Source: Laccaria trichodermophora (lineage: Eukaryota > Basidiomycota > Agaricomycetes > Agaricales > Hydnangiaceae). Taken from it: a DNA stretch of 64,000 nucleotides. The position numbers and the translations under genes were made by a program. This document shows, piece by piece, positions 23,667-40,252 of this stretch. The notes beneath the pieces were generated by a model. It was given only the letters and a program-made list of their open reading frames with translations. It was not told the origin of the DNA and searched no databases. Every line of letters begins with the position of its first letter. Within the stretch, counting starts at the first letter, position 1. The DNA lies in contig JACTVC010000012.1 of assembly GCA_018417955.1 (NCBI GenBank), positions 1,400,169-1,464,168 on the forward strand. Direction: 5' to 3'.

Positions 23667-26600
23667 TCACTTGCTCCCCGGCTCATCACCAGGCGACTCC
23701 TCGCGCTTCGCCTTCTTGAACATCCACGACGTCAACCACGACTTGTTCGTCGTGGCTTTGATGGTCTCAACTTGTTCTGCCTCCACTCGATCTTGGAACT
23801 CCTGTTGTTCCTCTGCCAAAAGCTCATGGAAGATGGCTTGCTGCGTGGAAAGATTTCCGGAGCGAGTCGGCTTTGGTGGTGCCAGCGAAATCCGCGATGC
23901 AGAACCATTCGCTGCAACGAAATCGGCTTGGGCATGTGCGTCGAGACGTTCACCAAACTCGGTGTTCGCCGATGTCAACGTACGATGAAGTCCGGGAATT
24001 TGCAAGGCTGATAGGGTTGAGCCAGATCTCCCACGACCAGTATTGCCGTCCGACCCAATTGTTGTCGTAGGCAGATCGAGCAAGCTGGGTCGACGCCGTC
24101 CAGGTGTTGATGCGGTGCTGCTTTTGTCTGTGACATTGCCCTTTCGATGGTAAATGGAGGATTTACGAGGCCGAAGCGTCTGTTCAACACCTTCCTCCTT
24201 TGCTTGCACGCGTTTCGCGATAACGATCGGCAAATCAATTTCTTCAGTACCGTCGATGACTGGTAGTGATGTACGGCGTTGAAGAAGACTTTGTGGCGTA
24301 CGAGGACTACTTGGCATGCGTGGGGTTAGTGTCGGACGGTCTTCGGGTGTCAACGTTTTTGGACGCCAAGTGTCAGAAAGCTCAGCCGGTGACGACGTCT
24401 CTGCCAGACCAAGCCAAGTGCCCAACGCACCAGCAGAGACTTCAACTGTAATGGACTTCTTCAAATCAACGGTATCATCCAGATCCAGGATACCCGTGGG
24501 ATCTCGAGGTAACCATAATGAGTTGTCGATTGTTCTTGTGTAGAATGGATTGTCATACGGTAAGTCAACATTTTCTTGATCGTCCCAAGGTATAGGTGGT
24601 GGACGGGGTATTACAGGTCCCGAGATGTCGGTAAACGTCGCGTTGTTCTGCTTGACCTTCGTGTCGTCCCTTGACTGTGATGTGGGTTTCTTCCAAGGAA
24701 ATGCATTATCAGGGGAAAGATGTGTGGACTGTCCTTCGCGACATTCTACTGTGACGTGATTGTGAGAGGACGAGTCATGGGGCAGAAGTGTTTGGTTCTG
24801 GGGACGGAAAGGATTAGGTGGGCGTTGTTGAGGGAACTGGGGCCTGCGGTGCATAGTTTTGTATGAAAAGTTGACCCAGGCAGGTAATTTCCAGGTCAGA
24901 ACGGAGTTATCGCGACGCGAGAATTTGATCAATCTATTTGCTTCTTGTTCATTGGCATTTGCTGCTTCATCTGAGTCTTGATCGGCTTCATTTCGTATGT
25001 CAACGGGAGAGCGATTGCAGAGAACTGCAGCTTCCGCGATATCGTCGGCCTCAAACTGCGCACGGCACATCCGGGTCATTCTAATAGATGATAAATGGAT
25101 ACTGGTGTAGCATGCACGGTGGACCAACTTACAGTAGCTTAAAAAGAACTGTGAGGACAATTAAGCATGCGGCGACTGCCACGTTGCCATCCTTCTTGAG
25201 GACCACCATATAGGCTAGAAAAACGGCCTGCAAGAGTAATCAGCAGTTAGCAGACTATTAGTTGTGTTGCGCAAAGGACACAAACTTGAGACAAAACCAA
25301 GCCTGATTTAGGTGAGTAAATGATAAAATTATTATAAAATATAGACCCATACCGTCCAGGGAGTAACGGACAATCCGGATGAGCAACAATTGGCCGTTGC
25401 CTTCATAGTTCTTTGCATACACATGTATGAGCTGTAGACACGGTGAGGGGTGGAAAGAACACATGCTACATACATGACATACCTGGTTTTTGACAACCCC
25501 TGAAAAGTTAATGGCGTGTCAGAAGCTGAAGCCATTGACTTGACAACACGCACCAGATTGAACGAAAAAATACAGAGTTCCAAAGGGTAATACAAAGGGA
25601 TTCAGAACAGAAAAAAGCAGCAAAACATGGATAACAAGAAGGTGATTGGGAAGCCAATCTAGGTCATGATCGATGATCAGTGACTTGGCTACAATGACAA
25701 GGGGCTCCTACAATAAAAGTTGAATGTGCGAGGCCGAATGCCAACGGCACGTTTCCGGCTGTTGAACCCTTGAGTCAGATTTTTTCATGTTACTGAAAAA
25801 AAAACGCCTACGGGGTAACTTGACGAGATGTCGAGGGGTATAGAATCAGGGGTAACTAAATAAGGTTGAGGACTTAGGATTGAAAAAGGGCTAGATACAG
25901 ATGACTTCTCACTCCAACTGCGGAAACAGGTAAGCGTTAGTTCTGGATTTTGTCAAGAATCATAATACGCTCACATAAAGCCAACTCGAATCCGCCGTGC
26001 ATAGCGGTCGTAAAGAGGACTGCAAGGCAAAGAAATCAGGATAGAAACTTTGTATAATGACATTACTCACGCCATCCAACATAGAATGGACCGGCCGTTG
26101 GGAAGCTATCAGCGACAACGTGAAGGAGATTTGGTTGGTTTATAGATCTAAACGATTGCAAGAATGACTGAAGAACCGCCGTTCCAACACAAAAGAACAC
26201 AAGGACATTAACGATGAGAAATTTGTAGTAACGGGTCATCATTTGGTCGTGAAGAGCGGAAAGTGTCGTTATCGTGTGTGCTTTCTTGGCGATAAGGAGA
26301 AGAATGAGGGGAATAAGTAGTGCGAGCAAAGCGACCAGAAGAGTGGGTATGAAAGACTGAATGACTTCCTCCTCCCATTGATGTCGATCCAGATAATGTT
26401 TCTGCGAGAAGCAAACGGTTAGTCGAGGGCGCATGCTGCGTATCAAAATCACATACCAAGCCAGGCCAAAATATACTGATGTTTTGTATAGATACCAAAC
26501 CGACCAGAAGAGAAACGGGAAATAGCCAAAAGAGTGTAAAAGCCCTGTTGGTGTCGCGATGAGATTATGTTGATAATAAAATGGTATACTCACCAAACTC

Positions 26601-28768
26601 CTATATTTACCACCCAATCCTTGAGAAACTAAAAATACTGTGAGCTGAATTCAAGACTCAAGTAAAGTGGCAAGTCGTACCTCTGCATTGAACGAGGACT
26701 TCATCACTCTCATCCAATCCAAATCCTCATACATCGGAGCCATTGTTACCAAACAATCGAGAGGATTCTTAGGGTGTACGGCCAGATATTTGCAAGCCCT
26801 TCTTGCGTCCTCCGGATCAGCGAAAGTGACGAAAGCGGTGGAAACAGGATCAAAGTCAGTGGCAGCTTTTGAGCGGTTCTCAGTAATCATTGATGTCAGG
26901 AGGTTGAGTTTCGCGGTGTAGTAATCGATTGCAGGAACAGTTTTGCCATGAAATAAATGACTGAGGTTGATGAGTGGTTGATATGCATCAAGGCTGCTCC
27001 TTGGAAGAGACAGTAGGGCGTCCCATACTGTCTCCTCGTGTCCCAAAGGCCTCTTCGTAGAGAATTTCGGCGGGTATAACTGATTCGTGTTCTGCCGAAA
27101 CGCATCAGAGTCCCCAGAATCTTCTGATCCTTGAGGCCGAAGTATCTGAAAGGCCCGTCTTGAAGTTCTACGTATGGCTTTTTTGGATCGATGACTTAAA
27201 GGATGTTGTAAATCAAAAGCCTCCACATATGGTCCGAGGACCTCAAAAAGTTGGTTCATTCGTTCCTCTTCATCAAGTGTCCCTTCTTGCAGCCCTCCAA
27301 GTTCCGCGTCGATTGCGACGGACTTTCTCTCCTTTCTAGCAAGCTCAGCCCTCTTAGATACACTTTGGGGAATAGATCTATTGTTAGCCCTCCGCTCCAT
27401 TGCCATCTTCACGGCGAGTAGCGTCTTGTTTGTGAGCTTTATGTGAGCAGTTTCGAGGAGGCGAAGAGTCTCTTCGCGACGCTCCAAAAGAGAGGCAAGT
27501 TCGGTCATCTTGCGAACAATGACGACCCGCTCAATGTCGGGCATTTGAAGATTATTTTCAGGGGTAGACGTGCTTTTCCTTGACAAGTGCCCGTCATCGG
27601 GGTTACCCTCTTTCGCGGAATGGAGGGAAAGAGGATTAGCTGGAAGATGGGCAGGGAGCCTTTTCGCGCGATTGAAGAGAAAAGCAAGCGACTTGTTGAG
27701 AAATCCGGGATGGGTAGATGCAGTCAATCCCATAGAGGGCTTTTCAACCTTGCGGCACATCCAGAACTCGAAGTACTCTTTCAATTCTTTCTCATTCCTC
27801 AGCTGTTGCGGAACGTTAGAAACCATGATAGTTCGTAGACGGAGTCCTGTAGATCGGTGCTCGTGTTTGGAGGAGGGAACATCAATAAAGCCATATTGAG
27901 GATGAGGATGTTGATGATTAGTATCATCCACATCACGATCATCGACCGTGGCCAATCTTCTCGCAGCTACCTCAATGCCCGCTGCGCGTAGACGAAAGGC
28001 TCCAGTACATATCCAGAAGAGAGTCGCCATCCAAGAAAGAGTGATCCAAATTAGGAGGCAGATGTGAATCCATAGTAAAGAGAGGCCTTTTGCTGTGCCC
28101 ACCAAAGACGATATGGATGCACGAGTCATGGATCTTGGGGGTACATCATCTCCGGAGAATTCGACATGTATGGGAAACAAAATGGGAAAAGTCGTCAGCG
28201 TATGCAATAAGGTGAACCAAACTAGTTAACAGAGTAAACATCATATACATGGCTCGAGCTGGAATACTGCTTACAGCATCCACGCAGAAACCGAATGTAC
28301 AACGTTGCGTCGAGGCCTCTAAGCTCGTTCAGCTTGTCTTCTGGAAACTGGATTGCCTGTTTCACCCAAGACAAAGGCCATCCCTGAGGGGTTGCAGGGG
28401 AGGGGAACCTGTCATTCAATCAGCATGCACGTCATTTAGGAGCGTAGTCTTCCTGCCTGGCCCAACATCTTCCCTGGTATAAACTTTTGGAATGAAATGA
28501 GCACGAAGCATGAAGCGAGGGCGTACACTCACTAGCCAAATTCCCAAGACTCCCGACTACCTAAGCCTCGCTCATCGAGGACCTTCCCTCTCCTCCTTCT
28601 CTTCATAAGCTCCTGGCCAGTAACGCATAGAACCGTGATGCCAATGCCAATGACAGATTGATTGATAAGACCGCTGTGAGAGTTCGTGATCAGAGATGGC
28701 AGCCCCACACTGCGTCCAACGACGAACCTGTAGTTCTTAGAGAACGGGCGAGTTTGAATGTCCCCCAT
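23667..28768 (-). CDS. CSC1/OSCA/TMEM63-type mechanosensitive cation channel (DUF221, RSN1-7TM)
   Basis: Large multi-exon membrane protein. The N-terminal three-helix part starts MGDIQTRPFSKNYRF at 28768 and continues through GWPLSWVKQAIQFPEDKLNE and RGLDATLYIRFLRGC. The cytosolic domain follows (about 26.7-28.0 kb; TIMVSNVPQQLRNEKELKEYF, STAFVTFADPEDARRACKY). The seven-helix core (about 25.2-26.6 kb) includes FIPTLLVALLALLIPLILLL, PLVIVAKSLIIDHDLDWLPN-like residues and VKNQLIHVYAKNYEGNGQ. A long Pro/Ser-rich cytosolic tail of about 450 residues ends at 23667. Relatives are osmo-/stretch-gated calcium-permeable channels. The intron 28409..28456 has a GC donor and restores CWARFPSPATPQGW. Exon borders in 25.1-26.6 kb are approximate. 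Confidence 0.88.
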
Positions 28769-29074
28769 GCGACCGAATGACGAGGAATAACCAACACGTA
28801 CTTATGCAATGAATGTCAACACCAAGACATGTATTGGTGACAAGGGGTCGACAAGGGGGTCAGACGACTGTGTTTATTTAATGTAAGGAAGTGTGGACCC
28901 TGCGTGGACTGATTCCACGTGTTGGCACCAACTCTGACGCACATTCAACTCCAACTATGTACTTTAGAGGACTGTGCATTCCAACTATGTATCCGTTGTA
29001 GCTATTCATGACAGAATCGGATTTGTAACTCTAATAAACATCATATCCCCTATTTCTCCGATAGTGCGAAAGTT

Positions 29075-29810
29075 CTACTTCGTCCTCATAATCCTGAGAG
29101 TGCTGGGCCTGTAAACGTAATTCTCCGCGTAGTTTTTGGGTGGGATCCTCTCGACTGTGGGGGTTTGCCTATTGAAAATGCATGTTTGAGTAAACACGGA
29201 GTGATACTGCGGAGGTAGACACGAACACATAATAATCCCATCCTATGTAGTTGGCGGTCATTCAGAAAAAAGGCATAATTAAACTCGTGAAGATATACCT
29301 TGTTTCTCAGCAAAGTGTATGGCGTCTTCCTTACTCCTGAAGCTCAAACGCGTTCCTTGCATGTAATCGGCGCTGGAGATGTATCAGGCCGCATTCTGTT
29401 CTGGTCTGCGCCGACTTACGAGCTAGCATATCCCATGAGAGGATTCTCCCAGCGACCACCTCCTGGTAAATTATCGAAATCTATCCGCCAACGGTTGGAC
29501 TTGCCAGAACCGCTTTGCATGGTGTTACGGCAGGCTTGGTATACACGCACAGCGCGATGTCGAAGTTCACCTTGAATATGACGATATAAACACTTTAATG
29601 CAGAAGTTTCGTAGTCATACCAGGTGCACCGCTAATTACATCTGCGACCATAACTTCTCGTGGAGGTTGCTCAGGAACAACAATATCCGAAGGTGGTTTG
29701 GTGCCCACGGCCGATTCCGACGAGGAATAACGACAAAATTCAGTAAGAGCTCGTGGACTTGCTCTGTGCAATATCACCGGTGCTTGCTTGCAGGTGCGAA
29801 AGAGAGACAT
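29075..29810 (-). CDS. NADH:ubiquinone oxidoreductase subunit NDUFS4 (complex I, 18/21 kDa)
   Basis: Accessory subunit of mitochondrial complex I at the N-module/Q-module junction. Model complement(29075..29168, 29227..29242, 29299..29372, 29420..29570, 29621..29810), 174 residues. An N-terminal mitochondrial presequence (MSLFRTCKQAPVILHRASPR) precedes the family core: DVISGAPGELRHRAVRVYQ, NRWRIDFDNLPGGGRWENPL, DYMQGTRLSFRSKEDAIHFA, and the C-terminal KNYAENYVYRPSTLRIMRTK. One internal exon is only 16 nt. It is divergent from the RICTOR gene. Confidence 0.94.
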
Positions 29811-30066
29811 AATGACAACGGTGAAGCGGGTGAAAACTCTGTTCGATAGGTTATGTATTTGTCTTTGTGTGAATTTGGGGGCATTGCCGTTTGGCTCTCA
29901 TCATTCGTCGCGGCTGTAACATACAGCCTATGACCCATTGTCCACCAATACCCATTTAAGTCGTCTCCCCTCCGACTGCCAAGTTTACACTCTGAAGCTC
30001 AAAATTGAAGAGGTGATCTAAAGGCCCAGGGCTTTCCACGAATAAAAAGACCCCAGCTTTCCCAAC

Positions 30067-33000
30067 ATGACCTCATTGATTCCCTCGACGTTGGTCAATG
30101 GTGACTCCCTGGACGGACCTCTTTTTGCCGAGCTTGACGGCAAGGAGCCCGCTAAGCAGGTGAATGGTAGCGCTATGGTATTTTGATGGATTCTCATGAT
30201 GTGTTTTGGGTTTATAGCTGGAACTCTTGAACAGCCAGCTCGCTCTCGAGCACCGAATCAAGGAGGGGGCAGAGAATCTTCTGAATATGGGCATGGCGGT
30301 GCGTAGCAGGAATAGCTCGGGAACTCCGATTTCTCTCAACCGCACCAGGATTATTCTCGTATGAAGGTCGAGGCGGAACTGGATATTTCGAAGAAGAAGA
30401 TCAGTGCAATCGCTAAGCGTATTGAACGTGATTGAACTCCGTCCTCTTTGCCATTTAAGTACCTGACACGCTCAAAAGAAACGTCAAGGTACGCAGCCAA
30501 GAATGGCGCCGCCGCTGTCAGGCGCAAACTCGGTCAGGGACACGCGCCAACTGCGAGCGTCAGGTCCTTGAGGGACAATGAGGATAAAAGTACATACGGC
30601 AATATTCTCATCGAAAATGCTTTAATATAAACATATAGGTGGCGAGGACTTCCGCACAGCGCTCCAACACGCGACCAGCTTCGTTAAGGACTTGGAATCC
30701 CTTGCGCGGTCGGCATCTTCCTTACCACCCGCTTCCACCTCCACCTCTAGTGGGATGCAACCAGCTGCCGTGGTCGAGTATGATCGCCAGACGACTGAGC
30801 TGATGACCAAGCTAATTGGTGTACTCCAACGACATCTCCGAGTACGCTATGAACTGAGCCTGGACGATTTGTTGCATGCGTACGCTTTTTACCCCTTTCT
30901 TTAACCCACCCATCAATTGTAAACTACAGTGTCATCCCTGGTTTAGGGGACCGATGTTCAAAGCAATGCAAGGCTGCAGCATATCGATTGCTGCGACATG
31001 CTTTAGTGGACGCTGAATCAGTAAAGCGGCTCGGACAATCTGTGGACTGGTATATGGTCAAGTGAGCGCTCTTTCTTATGGCATGTATCTCTTCTGAGTC
31101 ATAGATAGATCCCTTCAACGGGATAACAAGCACGCCGTTGAAAAGGAGCAAGTCATCAAGCTCATTCGAACCATTGCCGAAATTGGAAGCAAACGGCACT
31201 CCACCAATGCTGGGAGTAGTGGCCTTGTGCCTCTCTCCGAAGCTGTCATGCGAGCTGTCATCGCTGTGGCAGAGCACCCTGAGGACTCCCTGCGGGCGAT
31301 TTGCGTGCAAACCCTGACCGAAATCAGTATGTGTTTGGCTTGCGAAACTCACCTTGAATGCTCTAAAATTTTGCGTTAGTGGTACTTGATATAGATCTCG
31401 TGGCGCGGACGGGTGGAATCCGATTTCTGTTGCATGTTTTGGGAGAAGGCCCAGTGGAGATAACCCCTATCCTGGCTGCAGCATTCCTACATATTGTAGA
31501 CTCTCCCCGCACACGAGCTTACCTCCGCGTTGGCACCGACCTCGAGGTGAGCTAGCCTTGACGTGTTTTATCCCTCTTCCAACAAGGGAACAGATGGCAC
31601 TTTCAGCCGTGACGGACGCCTACGGAAAAAGTTCAGACCATGCGGAGCGAATGAGGGGATGTAGCAAGGTCGTGCAGCTCATGTTACGAACCTGGAGTGG
31701 TGAGTTTGGTTGGTCAACTTTTCGTAGCCAGACTCATTCCCCCTAAGGGTTGATGTACTTTTGCATGGATGACATGCGCGCGATCAGGTCATTAATTGAT
31801 ACTCTGCGCATACCTTCTCTTGATACTAGAGTGAGATTTCTTCTGTGCCTAGCGCCCTCTATCTCAAATAACCGTGATTTTCAGGAGATTATTCTAGACA
31901 TGTTCTTTGAGCTCCTGAATATCAAAACTCCCGAATGGTACCAAACTTTCATCGATGGCAGAAGACTGACGAGTGAGTGTCGAATAACGACACATTTCCA
32001 ATGCCGTTGACGCTATGTAGTGTATCGGAAACCCCGCGATGGAGATGAGACACAGCAGGAACCAGAGAAACCCGAACGACTAAATCAGACATTAAAATTG
32101 ACGGATCAATACCTTGCTCTTTTGCTGTTAGTACTAACCAATGCTGGATTATGCGACGTAAGTCGATGTGTATTCAACACGCTCGTTGATGCATAAACCC
32201 TCCAAGGCTCTTACCTCAATGATAGAAGAGACAACGACAGGCTCCAATCTATCTCGGAAAGCCACACTATTGTTGGCAGAGGCTTTAGCAATGACGAACC
32301 GAGTTCTTCCTTTGTCGATCGCCGGTAGAATTCAGGTATGTAAGGAATGCAGGTTTTTGCATAGGATCAGGGTCTGAGACCCTTTCTTTTTTTTAGGCCG
32401 TTCCTGAAGTCTTCGCCATGGCCACTGACTATCGAGACGGTGAAAGGAGAATAGTAGGCACATCAGCTTTGTCCGCCATCGACAGCTTCAATCGCAATCG
32501 GACAAGGCTAGAGCCCGGTACTGTCAAAAATTCCCGTCCAAGGCGCGTTTGGCCATAATTCTACGACATATATATATTGGCTGACCCTCGCACATTAGAG
32601 CCAATTCTGCCGAGGATGCGGTTCGTCGTGGACAGAGACAGGTGGAGCAGGTCAAACTCAAGATGAGCATGCAAATGGATGATAGGACATTTCAATCTTC
32701 CATTCTGGAGACTCAGGTTAGACATGGTCAGCCATTCATTCAACATCCCGTGTGATCAACTTCTGCAGGTCATTGTAACGAAGGATTTTGCGAAGTGGAA
32801 TTTCGAAACACTACAAGAACTGATAGAGGGCCCGTTGTTGAATCCCAAGCGCATGGAGGAGGCTATCAAAGTCTCCAGATTCATACGACGCCTCATGTCC
32901 TTCTTCCACCCGTTCAACCATCGATTTTCTGACCTACCGCGAACAAAAGTAAGACATTTCGTTGTGCACCGCGTTTAGTGGCTCATCGGTTAGGCCAATA

Positions 33001-35345
33001 CCCGCTGGGTGCGGCTTGGATGTTCGTTATTGACTACGCTCATGTCTAGCCCAGACGGCGTGAGGTATCTATCAACAGAAGATCAGTTTCTTGCACAGAT
33101 TGTTAAAAGTTTCGCTCAATTAGATCCAGTGAGTTCAAGATATTTGTGGAGATTCTGGTGCCCTGATAGTTTGAATAGTTTAACGGCGTACCTGACTCAG
33201 ACCCGATCTTTTCCAAGAAACGAGTGACGGATACACTAACGTATGGCTACCTTGAGATGCTTGGTACTTTGAGCAAGTACAAGGAAGGCATTGAGTAATA
33301 CAATTTGACATCTTTTACTCGTTTCATATTGACGAACTTGAGACAGGCTGCTTGAAAAGTTCAAAATTTTTACAGCTTTCTACCATCTGAGCGAGCTGCG
33401 GAGTCGAGAGGATTTAATCAAAGGAATCGTCGAGAATCTGGATTACAACATGTATGCTTTCCTCTTGCGTTTTACTTTGGGAAATAGCTCATGAAGGCAA
33501 TTCCAGTGACGGCCACCCCCGAATAGTCTTATCTAAGGCACTGACCTCAAGTTACAAGGTAAATTTACAAGTATCTTGTCACTTCGCACCCATATTAACG
33601 TAACGTTAGCATATTCGCCTATATGCTACTCGTCATTTAGGCGTGCTCATTCGTGGATCTGCAAACGCCAACGCTTGGACTTTGCGGTTGCTTCTAACCC
33701 AATTGTACGATCCTGCTCCGGAGGTATGTGAAATGGCTATCCACTTTCTGGAAGAAGCATGCGAGTCCAAGGAAATATTACAATTGGTGGTGGATATGCA
33801 GCCTACAATGGATCACTTGGGGGAAATTGGGCATCCTTTGCTCCTCAAGTATGTCCATAACAACTCGAAATCACGTATTCCTGATTTTTGTCAGGTTCAT
33901 GTCTACACCAATGGGTTTTCGTTATCTTTACGACGCTGGGTACATTGATCGTGAAATGGACATGTGGTTCAATGTGGGTGGAGCAAGTCCGTCGAAAATC
34001 CAATCTCACTCCTTCACACCAGGAGCGCAACATCTACTATGTGGTTCAAGTTGAGGTTTTTCTTGCCAAGGTCTTCAATACTTCCAACTTGGCCGACGAA
34101 GACGAGGACCTCCTGTGAGTAGCAGGTTTGTGTGTAAGCGATAAGATATTTGACCTTGAAGTACATAGCGTGTTCGACGGTACAGTACCACCCCACTTTT
34201 ATGGGGAAATGTCGAAGACAGAATTGGGATGTCAAATCCTACAAGAGAAAGGGCATTTTACAGAGTTTTCCCAGTTCATTCGGCGACATAGCCACGAGAG
34301 CGAGGATACAGACCTCATCATGAAATTGAAGAGCATCTTGTGGGCTGTGGTTAGTGCACGAATTCAATCTTCATCTTACGGTCCTTGACTCATACTTAGG
34401 GCAACGTTGGTGCTACAGAAGGTGGTCTTCATTTTCTGGAAGAGGAGGAGATCATCCCGTCTGTGCTTGAGATTGCTGAGAACTCGCCGATTCCTTCCGT
34501 TAGGGGGTAAGAGTTCATCATCGCTTCCTATGAATCTAGCGGACTGAATATTGTCACATCAAGCACTTGCTTCTTTGTACTAGGCCTGATATCTTCAACA
34601 TCTCAAGGTGCCGAAATTCTGGACGATTACAATTGGGAGGCCACATTGTCGCCCCTTGGAATGCCCACTGGACTATGCATACCCTCGGATGTCGATAAGT
34701 TTATTTCAGTGAGCATCATGGAAATGTTATAGAGTCCTTCGATTAACCCCATGCGATCAGATACCATCGTGGAGCCAACACATCCCACAAATCAATGACG
34801 ATCGTCTGGTTCCGCCTACGGCTGAACACGAGCTAGAAATTGTGACGGCTCTCCAAAATCTCTCTAACACTGTCATTGCAAATGCTGCCTCACGATCGCT
34901 CGCCAGGTTCGTCAATGCTCCTTATTCCAGTGTTCTGTATCTAATGACCAGTAGGATCAAAGCACGACCCGAATTCAAGTATTCATTTACATCTCCGCAG
35001 ATGCTTTATAGGGCGCTCCACATTATATCCACGCAACGATACCGTCTACCCGTTAGACGGTACATTCTGGACCTTTTCAACCTTGAGCTCAATCCACAAC
35101 TTGTGAACGCCCTGAATACTGCTGCTGATGATTTGAAGGCTCCTCCAACATACAAACCCCCACGCACAGACAGCATTCGACTGAGTGTGTTTGGCCGGGT
35201 CGGGAAATCGCGGCGTACATCGGAGAGTGATGAGTCTGACGAAGAAGATGCGCAGAATATACCAACCCACCAGAACAAACCTCCTGACGAGCGCCCAATC
35301 CTAAGTCTACGGCCTGTAAGTAGGGTCATTGGCTTTGCTATTTAA
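30067..35345 (+). CDS. AVO3: RICTOR/Avo3/Ste20-type subunit of TOR complex 2
   Basis: Scaffold subunit that defines TORC2 (membrane stress, actin, Ypk/Gad8 activation). Many exons. An N-terminal HR1/REM-like coiled-coil (QLELLNSQLALEHRIKEGAE, RKLGQGHAP) is typical of fungal orthologues. The RICTOR N-terminal armadillo-like domain follows (VEYDRQTTELMTKLIGVL, LRYELSLDDLL-type region, GDRCSKQCKAAAYRLLRHAL, ALSAVTDAYGKSSDHAERMR, EIILDMFFELLNIKTPEWY). Middle and C-terminal conserved blocks are at 33.6-34.3 kb (GVLIRGSANANAWTLRLLLT, ETAHFYGEM-like VPPHFYGEMSKTELG) and 34.4-34.9 kb (GATEGGLHFLEEEEI). The tail has an acidic patch (SESDESDEEDAQN). The stop used is at 35343-35345; a further 3' exon cannot be excluded because a GT donor lies at 35317. 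Confidence 0.88.
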
Positions 35346-35491
35346 TCCTGTTGGATTTCTGGATTTATTTATAATAAATTATTTTTTGAACACGGGAATT
35401 GCCGAAAACTGCAAAATTAAGGTTCAAGCCACTAGTTGCGATAACTTGGTCACATCTCTAGAAACGCGCTCAACAACGTCAAGACTTCAAG

Positions 35492-36329
35492 ATGGGTAGG
35501 TGCTGCATATCGTCGGTTGGCAATGTACTGAATGGAATACTCAAGTTCGCTACGCCGCCGCCGCCCTCGCCACAAATCCTGAAAAAAGTGTGTAAACTAT
35601 TCTGGAGCGAATGCTTATGATGTTGACTGGATACTAGCTTCCCGTGCCCGCGGCGAATATCTTCGCACACACTTCAAGAACATGCGGGAGGTGGCCGCTG
35701 CTCTGTCTGGTGAGGCTATTATGAAAAGAATCCACGCTCCAATCCGTGGTTAAACATTCGATCTAGGCATGAAACTTACGAAGGCCTACGACTATCTTGG
35801 TGATGTGAAGGATCATAAGCGGGTGATTCCCTTCCGGAGATTCGCAGGTGGTGTTGGACGGGCTAGTCAAGCTAAGGAGTTCAAGGCCACCCAAGGTGTG
35901 CGGTGAAACGAGAAGTGATTGCACGGATTTCTAAATGATTCTATCAAGGTCGTTGGCCCGAGAAATCCGTCAAATTCATCCTCCGTCTCCTGAAAAATGC
36001 CGAATCAAACGCTGACGCGAAAAACTTGGACGTTGAAGACCTTACCATCAAGAACATTGTTGTGCAGCAGGCTCCCGTATGTATATGGATATGCCGCATC
36101 TGTTAACTTGGCATTGACAGTTGTAATTTCATAGAAAACCCGCCGCCGCACTTACCGTGCGCACGGTCGCATCAACCCATACCAGGGACATCCCACACAT
36201 GTTGAAATTATTCTTGCTGCATCCGAAGTCGAGGTGGAGAAAGCAACAGACAAGGCACCCTCCACATCACTCGTTGGCCTCAACCGACGACAGGTTGCGA
36301 GGAGGCGGATTGAGGCTGCTCGTGTTTAG
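35492..36329 (+). CDS. RPL17: Large-subunit ribosomal protein uL22 (eukaryotic L17)
   Basis: Cytosolic 60S protein near the peptide exit tunnel. Model join(35492..35495, 35546..35587, 35638..35709, 35767..35895, 35949..36076, 36135..36329), 189 residues. Family motifs: [90 protein letters not shown]. The first coding exon is only four bases (ATGG), then a 50-bp intron; without this junction the N-terminus cannot be read. Six exons for a small ribosomal protein is normal in this fungal group. Confidence 0.96.
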
Positions 36330-36592
36330 GGTGGATTGTATGTATTCCATTGAAAACATTGAGAGGATTATGCAATGCCAGTACATATGATTTATAAACA
36401 TGTTGCAACCCTTGGCTTTGAAAGCGGGCATGCCATTCCCTAAATGCTGTGCAATAGATCACGTGGCTGTAACACGGGGATTTTGTATCGGTGTTGCATG
36501 TGGATTCTACCCAAACGTCCATAACCCGCAGTAGTCATCCATCCCTTGAGCGCTCTTCACCTACAGCCACACACTCCACGCCGCCTGTATCA

Positions 36593-39476
<2,884 letters not shown>

Positions 39477-39556
39477 GAGATATGTTTGTTTTTTGGCTTT
39501 GTACATGTTCGGTTTTGGTCTACTTAGTGGATGTATGTCTTCCTGAAATACTGATC

Positions 39557-40182
39557 TCATCTCTCAAGTCTGCCTTGATTCATCTCAGAGTGGTGCATAT
39601 CCAATGGTATTGAAGTAAGTTGTGCATAACCTTCGAGGGGTGGAAGAGTGTAATCACTCGCGGGAGGAAGAGGAATCTCATGAGTCAATTTTGAGCCAAT
39701 TACGCGAATAACGGACCCGCCAGTCAGTCTAAGCGGCACACACGAGTGTCAACTCTGCAACTCGCAAACCCTACATCCACGACGTCCTTACTGTGGCGCT
39801 ACGCACAGATCGGGCAGGTTCGCTCAATATGTGTAGGGCAGAGTCTGTGGTCGTTTGTGAAGCGAGAAACGCCTTCACTTCGGTCTGGGAAGGTGAAAAA
39901 TCGGAAAGGCGGACGTGTTCAGGGAAGGCGCCGTCGGCACTTGGATAAGCTGGCGTCCTCGTGCAATGGATACATGATGGACACCGCTTGGCTCTTTCGA
40001 CTCTCGAAGCAATCAGAGGTCCCACCTCCGTGAGATGGTTGCGAATAGTTTCGCCGATGGATGGTCGTCCCGACGAGTACGGTCCGTATATATGTTAATG
40101 TCGCGTCGTTTCCATCACCCCAAGTCCTTCTGAATAAGAGAGGAATACCTTGAACAGCACCGTCCATCCGTAAAAATTCCAA
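39557..40182 (-). CDS. Possible small hypothetical gene (low confidence)
   Basis: Between RSP5 and EAF7 the minus strand has coherent open stretches at about 39770-40030 (a basic region with KRCPSCIHC, then a Ser/Thr-rich part) and 39557-39740 (IRVIGSKLTHEIPLPPASDY). A strong donor GTAAGG near 39790 and an acceptor near 39728 could join them, but the frames across the junction are ambiguous and the N-terminus is unclear. I do not recognise the product. It could also be noncoding. Confidence 0.25.
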
Positions 40183-40252
40183 CGCGAATCACTGCCATGC
40201 AAAAAAGGGTATATTAGATTGTACTACCGACAGAACACGTCTGTCTGCGGCT

